Assembly: GCA_000149265.1 (NCBI GenBank)
Contig: CH003389.1
Coordinates: 124,001-188,000 of the forward strand
DNA length: 64,000 nt
Reading direction: 5' to 3'
Source: Ciona savignyi
Lineage: Eukaryota; Chordata; Ascidiacea; Phlebobranchia; Cionidae
Below the pieces are notes generated by a model. That model was not told the DNA's origin. It saw only the letters and a program-made list of their open reading frames with translations, and did not search any database. Every line of letters begins with the position of its first letter. The first letter of the stretch is position 1. The position numbers were made by a program, and so were the translations under genes. This document shows positions 1 through 12,300 of this stretch, piece after piece.

Positions 1-224
1 AAACCAAGTGGGTTAACACATGGGCCATTATTGTAGTGTGTTGTGTATAATGAACATGTTTTTTTTAATTTGGTAGAACCCATTAATCCGCTGGGTTCAG
101 ACAATGTCCGTAAAGTGCATTGCCCAAGGACACAACCGACTAGTTAGCGACCAGTTTCGAATGTGCAATCTTTCGGTTAAAATGCGTCGCACTAACCGTT
201 AACCGCCAGACTAACCGGTCGGAC
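1..224 (-). mobile_element. SINE A copy (tail cut by window edge)
   Basis: Family A elements run from a tRNA-like head (TTAGTCTGGCGGTTTAGTGC as box A region, GGTTCGAAACTGG as box B) through a conserved body (CCCGACGATGGGCGCGAGG) to a tail ending GATAAACATGAATATCC plus TATCC repeats, about 290 bp. This copy is reversed and lacks the tail because the window begins inside it. The family may correspond to the composite Ciona SINE called Cics-1; I could not verify the name. Confidence 0.85.
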
Positions 225-1046
225 ACTTGTTAGCATATACGTTACCTGTAGCAAAACTGTCTTGATCAAAGCATTGATTGGTTCAGTGAAGTTAGCTTTG
301 ACACCCTGAAAGGTGTAACACCATAGGACAATTCCGCCTTTTGAGAATATTGAGAAGAAATCCAACATTTTTCAGTACACTTATGTGCCACAACACAATA
401 TTACAAATATCGTTAAAATTAATCTAATTAAAATTCAATACAATTTATTGTTGGATATTTAAGTACTAATATATACACATAAAAAAGGCAATACCGGTAA
501 CTCTCAAAAGTCAAGGAGGCACTGACAAAACGAAGATTTAACTTAAGTCGTGGGGCCTCTTTATCCTCAATAAAATATCATTAAAAAGTTCAAAAATCCA
601 AAGGGTTGCAGTGAAAAAAACACGGAGAACGTAAAATTAACCAAACATCATCTTATATCCTAACATAGATTACGAAAGGTAACTTTATTTAAAGATGATT
701 TCTTACGCAAAAGAAAAGGACTTTAAGTTTTAAACCGAGCAGAGGGTGTATACGAATAAAAAATATGACAATAATGAGTGAATTATTATAAGCATTTTTC
801 CAATAATTTTACTAATTTTACGTACTTTTTTTAACCTTTTATATATATATATATATATTATATGTATCACACCCAACTAAAAAGGTTTTAACAGAGCTCG
901 TAAACATTTCTGAATTTTGGATTTTACTTAGACCTACGCCAAGTGTTTGGTTTTAAGTGCCTGCCATACGAACACCGAACAGCTGATTGCCCGTTTTAGA
1001 TTTCTATGGATTAACCACGTAAATGAGAAAGATATTTAACAAACAC

Positions 1047-1157
1047 AGGCAGTGTGGCCGAATGGTTAAGGCGACCAATACATATACCGACTCCTATACA
1101 AAATCTGGCCTAGTGATGGGCATATCATAAGTTCAAAACTTGGCACAGATAAAAATC
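1047..1157 (+). mobile_element. SINE B copy
   Basis: Family B is about 110 bp: a tRNA(Leu/Ser)-like unit with box A region TGTGGCCGAATGGTTAACGC, box B GGGTTCGAAACTTGG and an A-rich 3' end. This copy is diverged and is followed immediately by a SINE A. Confidence 0.7.
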
Positions 1158-1161
1158 AACA

Positions 1162-1395
1162 GATAGGATAAGAAATTCATGTTTATCCCCGTGAATGGGA
1201 AAACCAAGGGGGTTAACACACAGGCAATCGTCAGATCACCTCGCGCCCATCGTCGGGTTACCGGAGCTATTGCAGTGTGTTGTGTATGATTCACACATTT
1301 CTTTAATTTGGTTAAACCCATTAATACGCTGGGTTCAGGCAATGTTCGTTAAGTGTACAAGGACATAACAGACTAGCTTGCGACCACTTTCGTAT
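1162..1395 (-). mobile_element. SINE A copy, head truncated
   Basis: Tail and body are well preserved. The tRNA-like head breaks off after CGACCACTTTCG. Confidence 0.85.
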
Positions 1396-1729
1396 CTACA
1401 CAAGCACTTGTACGTAGCTTTAATTGTTTGTATCATGGTTTTGTTATCAAAAAATCGGAAACTTTGTTATTGGGAGGCTGTTCACTTTTAATTTTGACGT
1501 ACAGACGCTGCAATCTCATCTTTGGTTTCCTTCTTTCTTCTACGTCATAGCATGCGACATTTACCGTGTCATGATACGCTTCAGTTAACTTATTAGTAAG
1601 CATTCGGCTGTTTGTTTACTTTTGGCAATGCGTTATTTCATGTATTGAATTTTCGTGTCAATTTGTTTTCCTTTTTAGTGGTATACTATCCTCATAGCAT
1701 TTGATTTCTGGTACATAATAAGACAGAAA

Positions 1730-4700
1730 ATGGGATTTATGAAGCGAGCAGTTGTAGTTACATCCGCTGTAACAGTGCTGTTGGCTGTTTTAATACATCG
1801 ACGAATACCTGATAATGTACCGCATCGAAACACGATCCAACTATTTGTTAATTATGTTTCGTTTATTGAATTATTGGTGAGTCTTAATTTGTTGTGCGTA
1901 ATTTTAAAAGTTTATTGTTAATTTTGTTTGATAATATAATGGCTTTTGTAATTACGAAGTTTAGTAAGCGCTCCAAGCGATTTATGCACTCCATGCGATC
2001 CAAGCGGTCCTGTAGTATTTAGAGGTACCTGTTAGTAGTGAATAGTGATATACCATGCCTATATTTCTGTAATATTTTATGTCATAAATTTATTTATAAT
2101 TCTATTTTATACACTAATCTGTCATTTTGATCTCTTCATACATAAATCGTTTTATCCTCCATCAGATATCTCCAACATAACTTCCCAAAATGCAATGTGT
2201 TCACCACCATTCATTAATTATATAGGATAGAATAGGATATTTATTGTTTATCCCCATGAATGGGAAAACCAAGGGTGGTTAATACACGGACAATCGTCAG
2301 ATCACCTCGCGCCCATCGTCAGGTTACCGGGGCTATTGCAGTGTGTTGTGTATGATAGACCCGTTCCTTCAATTTGGTAGAACCGATTAATCCACTGGGT
2401 TTAGGCAATGTCCGTAAAGTACCTTGCCCAAGGACACAACCGACTAGCTAGCGAGCAGTTTCAACAAATCTGCAACCCTTTAGTTGAAAGGCGACGCACT
2501 TAACCGTCAGACTAACCACCCGTATTTGTTTTGACTCCAGGCCAGTATAACGGAAAAGATCGGCTACAGTCGATGGTGGCCATACAGGTTATCAGGCAGT
2601 CCACCACAGCCACCAAAAGGAATGAAGGTGGAACATAGACATTTTGCTGGCGTTGATTGTGTTGTTATAACACCTAAAAGTGAGTTTCACTTTAATTTTT
2701 TTTATTTCTAACATAACCAGTTAATTAAACGTGATTGCCATTTGATCGTTCCAGAAGTACATTATCTGTCATGGTTTGATCAATCATAGCACAGCAGACT
2801 GTCAGCTGAAACGTTTTAATTGATTATTACTGCAAATATATTACCTGCCATATCAGTTATTAACCAGCCATATATTGTTTGCCACTAGTATCTGTACAGT
2901 TTTGCGCTAGAATTCTAATTTTGTGCTACAGACATTTTATACTGAGCAAGGGTACAACATGAAATTAAATCTTAATCAGATAAAATGTTTCACAGATGTT
3001 GTATTCTTGTATTGTAGGTACTTAGTAGTGAATCGTAGTGAATGAAATTAAAGCGAAACATATCAGGTTATATAGCACGAAATGCATGCAAAGAATGTTG
3101 CATACCAAAGTAAATGATTATTACATACATACATACATTGGCATGAATACAGTTGATTACAGGGCACAAAATAACTGTCTGGAAACCTGCATGTATTACC
3201 ACAGGGATAGAAATTAACACATTTCCTCAACAACAGGTTTCCAGGAGAGAAGTGAACCTGGTCCTGCAATTGTGTTTTACCATGGTGGGGGTTTTGCTTT
3301 TGGTGACCTTGGTAAGTCACATCATAGTTATTGTGTCAGGGAATGAAGTATATCTTTAATTCCAGCGATCTACAGAAACATACTGACAGACATGGCTGAA
3401 GAAACTGGATTTCTTGTCATGTCACCAGCGTAAGCAAGTCTTTTAGGAATAAATTACTCGTGTTGATTGACAGAATTAAAAAATAAAACTAGGAATCATT
3501 AGTCCGACCAGATAGTCTGGTGGTTTAGTGCAGTGCCTTTCAGCCCAAAGGTTACAGGTTGAAACTGGTCGCTTGCAATTTGGCTGTGTTACGGATATTG
3601 CCTGAACCCAGCAAATTAATGGGTTCTACCATATTCAAGAAACATGTCTATCATATACAACACACTGAAATAGCTCCGGTAACCCGACGATGGGCGCGAG
3701 GTGATCTGACGATTGCCCGTGTATTTACCCCCTTGGTTTTCCCATTCACGTGGATAAACATGAATATCATATCCCTATCCCCTATGTTGTATACAATGTT
3801 GACAATAACTCCATTTTTCTCTCATTAACCTACACCTTCATACTATTGAAAATAAACAAGTCGGTATCAAACCATTTTCATAACCCATAAATCCACACTG
3901 TAGGAAATAAACATTTCGTAATCATACCAGTGTTTTAGGCTTCCCTACTTTGTTTAATTTCATTACCCATAAATCCACACTGTAGGAAATAAACATTTCG
4001 TAATCATGCCAGTGTTTTAGGCTACCCTACTTTGATTAATTTCATAACCAATAAATCCACACCGTAGATATCGAGTGGCCCCAGAACACCCGTTCCCAAC
4101 CCCGTACCACGATTGCATCAATTCTACCATCAGCTTTATGAGATCAACTGAACAACTTAACGTCAACCCGAAGAAGGTCATACTAGCTGGAGATAGTGCA
4201 GGTATGACATTGTACTTGACACTTTATTATTTTAGTTTAGTTTATTTTTTTGTTTCCACGATGAAAACATAAAGCAGGACTATTGATAAAAATTTGGGAA
4301 ACGGAAAAAACTACAAAATGACAGTCGTTTTTTAAGAACTGTCGAAAAAACCATTAAATTAATAAATTTTGGTATAATTAGATGTGGCCGCTAAACCAAA
4401 ATAAAAAATAAATAAATAAAAATTGAAAAAATAATTTATTGTTTATAACAAAATACACTATTACACTAAACCTCGAAGAAAAGTACACTTTATTATTCTC
4501 ATCATGGCCTTTTGACTCTTTTGATAAAAATGAATCAAGTCACAGTAATAAAAACAAAGTAGTTTAGAATAAATTGTAGTAATTTTGAATTAAACAAGTT
4601 TTTTCAGTTAAAATACATTTTTAACTCTTTAAATTATATTTGGGCGCCACAGGCTAAGCCTTTAATATTAAACTAATTTAATTACAAACGTGTTTTATTT

Positions 4701-7700
4701 TTCCATATTTTTTCTGTTTCTTAATTTTAATAGAATTTTTTTTTGTGTGTTGTTATCGTTAAAACACAAAGTAAAACAAACCAAACTAAAATCACAAGTG
4801 AGTTTATCGTGTACTGTATGTGAGGTGGGTTACATTACCAGCAAACAAATTTTACCACCAATCACCATTCAAATGGATAAATTATTATTTATACACTTGT
4901 CCGACGGGTTAGTCTGGTGGTTTAGTGCGTCGCCTTTCAGCCTAAAGGTTGCAGATTCAAACTGGTCGCTAGCTAGTCAGTTGTGTCCTTGAGCTGACAC
5001 TTAACGGCAAATGCCTTAACACAGCGGATTAATGGGTTTTACCAAATTGAAGAAACGTCTCAATCATATACAACACACTGTAATAGCTCCGGTAACCCGA
5101 CGATGGGCGCGAGGTGATCTGACGATTGCTCGTGTGTTAACCCCTTGGTTTTCCCATTCATGGGGATAAACATGAATATCCTATCCTATCCTAAGATTCC
5201 TATATTGAAGGTGGCAACTTGGCGATGGCAGTTTACATTGGTTTGTTGCAAATGAACGATCCAACACTACAGCTACCAGCAATGCAAGTTCTAATTTACC
5301 CGATGCTTCAGATGATCAACTTTCAAACTCCAAGTTATTCCCATGGCGACCTCATGTTCTCAAATAACCTTGCACCAAAGTTTTTGCTTGCATATATTGG
5401 GTAACTATTATTTCAATAGTAATATAGCACTGTTTCACTAACCATCAGCTAAACCTTTTGAGATTTAACATATAGCAGTAAGGCTAACTTAACTTATGTT
5501 ATTTTAGGAAAAGATAAGATATTCATGTTTATCTCGGTTAATGGGAAAACCAAGGGGGTTATCACACAGGCAATCGTCAGATTACCTTACGCGCACCGTC
5601 GGGTTACCGGAGCTATTGCAGTGTGTTGTGTATGATAGACACGTTCCTTCAATTTGGTAGAACCCATTAATCCGCTGGGTTCAGGCAATGTCCGTCAAGT
5701 GCCTTGCCCAAGGACACAACCAACTAGCTAGCGACCACTTTCGCACCTGCAACCTTTCGGTTGAAAGGTGACGCACTAAACTACCAGACTAACTGGTCGG
5801 ACTATTTAGAGGTTTAACAGAGAGCAGTAAGGCTAACTTACCTTATATTATTTTAATTAATGAGCTGCATTTCTTTGTGAAATTTGATTATTTTGTAGCT
5901 GATATAGCATTTTTAATTGACTCTGGTATTCTAAAAATTTCCTGTAAAATTAAGAAATTATGCTAATTAACTACTTTAAAAAAAATTAATCTTCCATAGT
6001 TTAAACCACCGACTCGATTTGGCGGAAATAGTTGGAAGAAATGGACATTTTGATAAAAACGATGAAACTTTTGCTGAAAAATGGAAGATGGTTTCTGCTG
6101 ATGCAGTTCCAAGCAAGTATGTTTATGCTGGGATCTAGTACTGTAATGTATTCAACAGCAATATGCTCCTGCATTTTTAACCTAAAATCCTATGGGTTCT
6201 TTGTAAATTAATGTTTTATCCAAATAAATTGTAAAAAGGGTTGGAATATTCATGTTTATTCTTGTAAATGGAAAAAACGTTTTATTAGTTCCCAGCCCGT
6301 TCACCGTCGGGTTACCACAGCTATTGCAGTGTGTTGTGTATGATTGAGATGTCAATTTAATTTGGTGGAACCCATTAATCCACTGGGTTTAGGCAATGAC
6401 TTGCCCAAGGACACAACCGACTCGCTAGCTACCAGTTTGGAAGGAAGGCGTAGAACCCATTTTTAATTTATACCAGCAAATTGCCAGGAACATATTTTAA
6501 CCAACTTGTACCACAGTTAGGATAGGAGGATATTCATCTTTATCCCCGTGAATGGAAAACCAAGGGGGTTATCACACGGGCAATCGTCAGATCACCTCGC
6601 GCCCATCGTCGGGTTACCGGATCTATTGCAGTGTGTTGTATATGATTGATACGTTCCTTCAATTTGGTAGATCGTAGAACCCATTAATCCGCTGGGTTCA
6701 GGCAATGTCCGTAAAGTGCCTTGCCCAAGTACACAACCGACTAGCTAGCGACCAGTTTCGCACCTTCAATCTTTCGATTGAAAGGCGACGCACTTAACCG
6801 TTAGACCAACGGGCCGGACAACTTAGTAGTGGTAAATGTGATAAAATGTCATTTGTGATAAAAATGTACAGACAATGGGTACAATTGTATTCTTCTTCAC
6901 GTAAGGTACAAACAGAAGCAAGAATATATGAGCATTGACGATACAAAATATGATTTACCTCACGACATGCGTGATCTCATGAAAAAGATGCTCTTGGACA
7001 CAAGAATCGCTCCTCTATTAGCATCCGATGATGTTATAAGGGGGATCAAGAAGACAGTGATCATTGTGTGCGGGCACGATCCACTAAGAGATGATGGGGT
7101 GGGTTATTCATATTTTGTGGTAGTCCCGCTTCATGGCTTAGTTTAGTAAAAAGAATATTAATAGTTATCAGCTTTCTTTTTTCCACAATGAGACATATAT
7201 GGGAGGTTGTATACATGGGGGGATGCTTTCCTTGCTTATATTTGTCATATTTCTTTTCTTACATTGTAAAAGACGGTTTGTACAGTGAAGGACACAAGTA
7301 GATGGTAGTTGGTTTTGCACTTACAATCTTTCAATTAGTGATTGAATGTTTTAATCCCCATCCCAGCCATTGTGGCCCCCTTTTTGTCTAATTTCGACAG
7401 CAGATACAATTAGCATTCATCACTTCACCACCATGCAATTCTTATCACTTTACCTCCGGCCAGTTGGTCTAACGGTTAAGTGCGTCGTCTTTTCAATCGA
7501 AAGGTTGCAGGTGCGAAACTGGTCGCCAGCTAGTCGGTTGTGTCCTTGGGCAAGGCACTTTACGGACATTGCCTAAACCCACCGGATTAACGGGTTCTAC
7601 CAAATTGAAGGAACGTGTCTATCATATACAATACACTGCAATAGCTCCGGTAACCCGACGATGGGCGCGAGGTGATCTGACGATTGCCCGTGTGATAACC

Positions 7701-8024
7701 CCTTGGTTTTCCCATCACGGGGAGTAAACATAAATATCCTATCACTATCTGCTAAATGCCTTGATCAATGTCACAATCGACAAGAACAGTGGTTTTGGCC
7801 ATCAATCAGTCTCAATAATGATAACCTAACCGGTTCTAAGATGTCTATTCTTTCAGATCTTGCTTCACAAACGAATTACATCTTTAAACGGGAAATCAGA
7901 GCTTCTCTACCAACCCAATAGTTTGCACGCAGCTGTTCATATTGGAGTTCTCTTGAAAGATAGTTATTACTCTGAGCAGAATTCTCTGCTTTTCAAAGCT
8001 ATGCAAGATGGAGTAAAAGAATAG
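1730..8024 (+). CDS. AADAC: Arylacetamide-deacetylase-like serine esterase, 9 exons
   Basis: Exons are 1730-1876, 2541-2679, 3237-3311, 3366-3429, 4068-4201, 5211-5400, 6000-6116, 6906-7098 and 7857-8024. They join in phase to 408 aa; human AADAC is about 400 aa. The first ATG is followed by a basic-hydrophobic signal anchor (residues 1-22), predicting a type II ER protein with a lumenal alpha/beta-hydrolase domain. The oxyanion motif HGGG is at 111-114, the nucleophile motif GDSAGGNLA at 183-191 (Ser185), the acid in HDPLRDDG (Asp347), and the His in SLHA (His377). All triad members are present, so an active esterase/lipase is expected. Family members hydrolyse arylacetamides, triacylglycerol or cholesteryl esters; which substrate applies here cannot be read from sequence. 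AADAC and NCEH1 share this architecture, so the subfamily is uncertain. Introns carry seven SINE A copies, and intron 3 is only 54 bp. Confidence 0.93.
1941..2029. mobile_element. MITE-1 right-arm fragment
   Basis: It carries the 9-bp tandem motif (AAGCGATCC-like) and the terminal TAGTATTTAGAGGTACC. The left arm and core are missing. It lies in intron 1 of the esterase gene. Confidence 0.75.
2223..2520 (-). mobile_element. SINE A copy, near full length
   Basis: Complete from the TATCC tail to the head, ending 20 bp before the exon 2 acceptor of the esterase gene; antisense to that gene. Confidence 0.9.
3502..3780 (+). mobile_element. SINE A copy, full length
   Basis: Head at GTCCGACCAG, tail ending ATATCATATCCCTATCC. 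It lies in intron 4 of the esterase gene, sense orientation. Confidence 0.9.
3877..4067 (+). repeat. 82-bp tandem repeat ending at the exon 5 splice acceptor
   Basis: An 82-bp unit is present about 2.3 times at the end of intron 4 of the esterase gene. Its landmark CCACACTGTAG ends at 3903, at 3985 and, as CCACACCGTAG, at 4067. The last one is the functional acceptor of exon 5 (starting 4068), so upstream copies carry decoy acceptor-like sequences. Confidence 0.85.
4899..5192 (+). mobile_element. SINE A copy abutting an exon acceptor
   Basis: Full-length sense copy whose TATCC tail ends only about 18 bp before exon 6 of the esterase gene (starting 5211), so its pyrimidine-rich tail lies in the branch-point/polypyrimidine zone. 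Confidence 0.9.
5507..5802 (-). mobile_element. SINE A copy flanked by about 45-bp direct repeats
   Basis: Near full length. The flanks 5461-5505 and 5811-5855 are near-identical (both with AGCAGTAAGGCTAACTTA). Confidence 0.9.
6240..6450 (-). mobile_element. SINE A copy, degraded
   Basis: Several internal deletions, including part of the body; the head ends at CCAGTTTGGAAGGAAGGCG. Confidence 0.75.
6519..6819 (-). mobile_element. SINE A copy, full length
   Basis: Well-conserved copy in intron 7 of the esterase gene, about 90 bp before exon 8; a 6-bp local duplication (TAGATCGTAGAACC) is visible in its middle. Confidence 0.9.
7455..7748 (+). mobile_element. SINE A copy, full length
   Basis: Sense copy in intron 8 of the esterase gene, about 110 bp before exon 9. 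Confidence 0.9.
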
Positions 8025-8184
8025 TTTATGCTGAAATGTTTTATATTTTGAGGCATAATTGCCTGAGATTTAATTGTGTTATGCATACTACCTACTCAGG
8101 CCAACTAACCCACTTATTCAGACAACGGTCAGGTTTCTTGAGTTACAAATTTTAAAATATTTTCAAAAATTCATCTCCGCAAAT

Positions 8185-8448
8185 GAGTAAAATCCCCTTG
8201 GTTAACCCCCTTGGAAAACGCTCTTGGTTTTCCCTTGCACACACGGACAATCATCATATTACATTGCACTCACCGTTGGGTTACAATAGCTATTTCACGT
8301 GGTATGTATGATTTAGACGTTCCTGCAACTTGATAAAACCCATTATCCCCCAATAGTTTCAGGCAATGTTTGTTAAGGACACAACCGACTAGCTAACGAC
8401 CAGTTTCAAACCTACAACCTTTCGACTGAACTAACCCATCTGTCGCAG
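8185..8448 (-). mobile_element. SINE A copy, old
   Basis: The order of landmarks is kept, but there are many substitutions and a rearranged tail. Confidence 0.65.
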
Positions 8449-8537
8449 TTATTTTATATCTTTGTGGACCATAAATGCACCTTATAGTCGGAAAATGTAT
8501 GTTATTACGTTGAAAATGTGTAAACGCTAATACCTCA

Positions 8538-8543
8538 AATAAA
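8538..8543 (+). terminator. Candidate polyadenylation signal AATAAA of the esterase gene
   Basis: An AATAAA hexamer lies about 510 bp after the stop codon, and a second one follows at about 8597. Either could direct 3' end formation. The assignment rests on the hexamer alone. Confidence 0.35.
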
Positions 8544-9365
8544 TAACAATTAAAAAAAATTGTTGTTTGTCAATGGCAAAATAGTCGAAACCAGGAAATA
8601 AAGTACTGTGGAAATGGTATTAAGATAATTTGTATTACAGCTATGCAATACGAATAAAAATTAGTCGCTTTAAACGGATAAGGTAATATAATTGCAGTAA
8701 AAGAAAAACAGAACTGAACCTCGCAATTTAATGACATTTGCGTTTATGGTTGATAATAAAATAATAGCGGTTATTACAATCATGGTTCTTTTCCATAGAA
8801 ATCCAAAACGAGGAAGAAGTAAACGATATGTTTAAACAGTTTACCTGGAAATTTTAAGTTACGCATGTTTTACCAGAATATAAAAATGAATACATATTAT
8901 ATGGCCTTTTTTTGTCAAACGCTGTCATGTTGCCTTGACATCTACAAGAAGGTGTTGTATCGAATCGCATTAACTCTATAAAAAATGTTAGTAGCATAAT
9001 AAATATACATGAGTCGAGTTTGCGTTATTAACCCCAGGGGGTTTCCCCGAAGTCGGGAACACAATCGTACATTTCTAGGAAACGTAAATATATATTTTAG
9101 CCCCGTTTTCTGCACAATCAACCATGGCCCTTTTACCACCAACCAATCTTACATGGTCGTTTACTATCCCTTATTATACATTTTTAATTGTAATTGTCTT
9201 CCATGAAAGCCACGTCTAAATAGCAATAATTTAACAACCTCCATGAAGCAATTACCGAACAAAAATACATTTCAACAAAACGCCTGGGGCAAAATAACTC
9301 TATACAGTCATCGCCGTACGAAGTAAGCTCATTGTATGCTTCAGCTACTTCGCACGATACTAGAA

Positions 9366-12300
9366 ATGTCTCGTTTGCTCACAGGATTGTCCGTTTCTTC
9401 GTTGGTTTTTGGTAAGTTTCTTATGATAAGGTAGGCTGTTAAAGGTCTTATTCAGACGCGTTAAACAATAGGTTTTAGTTTATACCGTATATAAGTGTTA
9501 TAGCTTTATTCGCGATAGGAATTAAGTCAGTGGTCTAGAAAATCCTACGACCTCTATTTTGAGTATAAATTGACTCTACTGCTACAGTTTAATCTTCTAA
9601 AACGGATTACTTAGTTACGGAGCTATTTCAATGTGTTGTCAGTGTGCGATAGTACTCGTTTTAACAGTCAAGTCGTTATAATCCATTAATACTTGGTTGC
9701 GGTATCAGTCGAACCACCCTCCGCTATGTTCCGTGGAATAAAAATAGTCGATTGCTGGGGGTTGAGCAAAACACCTGCCGTTATAGTGAGCAGTGAATCA
9801 ATGGATAAAAAAGCAAAGTCTCTAATATGTAAAACACACTGCAATGGCATCCCCTGACTGCGGACACATGGTATTCCGTGCACCCATCCGTCTGGACGCT
9901 TTCACATGTGATCCGACAGATTAGGGTAGTGGTTTAATGCGTCGCCTTATAACTGAAAGGTTATAGATTCGAAACTAGTCGCTAGCTTGTCGGTTGTGTC
10001 CTTGTGCGATTGCCCGTGTGTTAACCCCCTTGGTTTGCCCATTCACTGTAATAAACATGAATATCTTATTCTACATTTGAGCTTTCTCCCACTATTAAAC
10101 CAACTATTAGAGATATGGGTAAATGTACCTTCCAAGAAGGCGATAAGTTTTTTTTTACCGAGCCAAGTTTCGAACCCATGATGGGCTCGTTACCAGGACC
10201 GTTTTTTTCTATAAGAGTCGGTAACTATATCGGTCGCGTTAACCATTCGGCCATACGACCGTACAAGGAGGCGGTAAGTTTTAAACAGCGCGGAAGTTTC
10301 TCGCAAAACAACAACTAACGAACAACTTATCATTCAGTGATAATTGCAACCGCTCTCACGTACACGTCATTCTTCACATCAAACTGGCTGTCTGCGAGCT
10401 CATCCAATACGACGAAGCTGAAACGAAACTTTGGTCTTTGGGACAATGGCCTGCAGAATTTGAATTGTGACGTCACCCCTTTCTCGATTTGCAGTGAGTA
10501 TATTGTGTTATCGACTATTATCATTTGTTGGTTGTAATTTGACGCCGACTTGACCATGGTATCTTACAATATTGTTTACTTGGGCAAGGCACCTTTACGG
10601 ACATTGAATAAACCCAGCGGATTAATGGGTTCTACTACATTTAATAAACGTGTAAATCATACACAACACACTACAATAGCTTCGGTAACCCGACGGTGGG
10701 CACGAGGTGATCTGACGATTGCCCGTGTGTTAACTCCCTTGATTTTTCCACTCACGGGAATAAACATGAATATCCTATCCTATCATATATACCTTGAAAA
10801 TTGTGCTTAACAGTAATATTATGGTAATTGTTGTTGGCTTGCTTGAAAGTGACCCCTTTCACTTTACAGTGTACACGCGGGCTGGTGTATTCGCATCCAT
10901 GGTGTTGAACGTCCCTTCCTTCTTATTCGCGTTGGTGTCAACGGCAGTGGTAGCGAGCGGGGGGAATACCCGATCAAGCGCAACTCTTGCCCGGTCGTCA
11001 GCTATCATGTCAACTATCGCCGGTAGGTGGCTAATATACACAGGCACAACCAATTTACATACTGTATTCCAAGTAAATGGTACGGTCGTGTGGCCGAATG
11101 GTTAACGCGACCGATACATATACCGACTCTTTAAAAAAAACGGTTCTGGTGACGAGCCCATCATGGGTTCGAAACTTAGCTCGGTAAAAAATCCAAATTA
11201 ATGCAGTGGCGTACGGGCGTACGGGCCGTAAAAAGCTATTAAAGTTATGACTTCCCTGCCTTGGTAAACAGCACTTGGCACGTACTTTTATGCTTTTGTC
11301 CAAAACCTTTGCTTTATGCAACCACAACGTTTGTCGTTCAAATAAACAGTCAAAGGCGATGTAATTTGCAAACGCCCTTTAAAAATAATTTTAATCGTTT
11401 TTTACATAAAGTAAATAGTGTTTTCCGCTGGGATGTTTGGGAAAGTCGAACAATGCCTTCGTGCGTCAACGAAACACTGGTACAGTTTCTTTAGCACGTA
11501 CCAAACTACTGGGTATAGGACAGGATATTCATGTTTATCCCAGTGAATGACAAAACCAAGGGGGTTAACACACGGGCAATCGTCAGATCACCTCGCGCCC
11601 ATCGTCGGGTTACCGGAGCTATTGCAGTGTGTTGTGTAGGATTCACACGTTCCTTCAATTTGGTAGAACCCATTAATCCGCTGGGTTCGTATATACCTGT
11701 TGCACAGGAGGTTATTCAAACAACCCGGTTAAAACACACAAAAGATAATTTACGCTGTGACGTACCTAGTATAATCATTGGCAGCACATATAAGCCCATA
11801 TGTTTAATATGAGAGCGTTTCTCAAATATTTTTATTAATATATTCGGTATTTATATAAAAAGTAATAAGATGACATAGTTTTTTTTTGTCAATCTTTAAT
11901 CGAATAGCATGGTTGGTTAGTTCGTCGTCTTTTAGTCGAAAGGTTGTGGGATCGCTATTTGGTCGGCGGTGTTCTTGGTCAAGGTACTTAGCGGACATCG
12001 CCCAGACCCAATATTTTAATAAGTTACTAAACCAGATGGAACGTCTCAATCATATATACAACGCCTTGCAATAGTCCTGCTAACCAACGGTGGACGCGAG
12101 GTGATTTAACGGTTGAACATCTCCTTCGTTTTTCCATGCACAAACACGATCATAAATATCTTATTTCCTTTCTAATACGTACGTGTACTTTTATTCGCAT
12201 CAACCACGCAACACCACAGCGGTTTAAAACGATAAGATACAATTTGCCAGCACTTCAAGTGCGGTAACTTCCGGACCTGGTTATCAATTATATTGAATAT

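Larger units (their letters stand above)
1..1729. other. Intergenic DNA left of the esterase gene
   Basis: No coding exon is recognised here. The stretch holds a truncated SINE A at the window edge, a SINE B/SINE A pair at about 1047-1395, a short (AT)n run near 841-859, and otherwise AT-rich unique DNA. The promoter of the downstream esterase must lie at its right end, but I see no convincing TATA box or other core element. Confidence 0.6.
8025..9365. other. Intergenic DNA between esterase and claudin-like genes
   Basis: The left part is the presumed 3' UTR of the esterase gene, interrupted by an old SINE A copy (8185-8448) and a short ISL2EU-MITE-like fragment near 8450-8500. The rest is AT-rich unique sequence, and the right end should include the promoter of the claudin-like gene. 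I see no coding exon. Confidence 0.55.

Noticed and set aside
3165..3205. Possible extra esterase exon encoding KITVWKPA
   Set aside because: Direct joining of exons 2 and 3 already gives the family spacing between the Phe-x3 strand motif and HGGG; adding it would lengthen that segment.
11081..11194. Candidate functional tRNA gene with intact A and B boxes
   Set aside because: The ends do not pair as an acceptor stem, and at least nine similar copies with A-rich tails exist, so it is a SINE.
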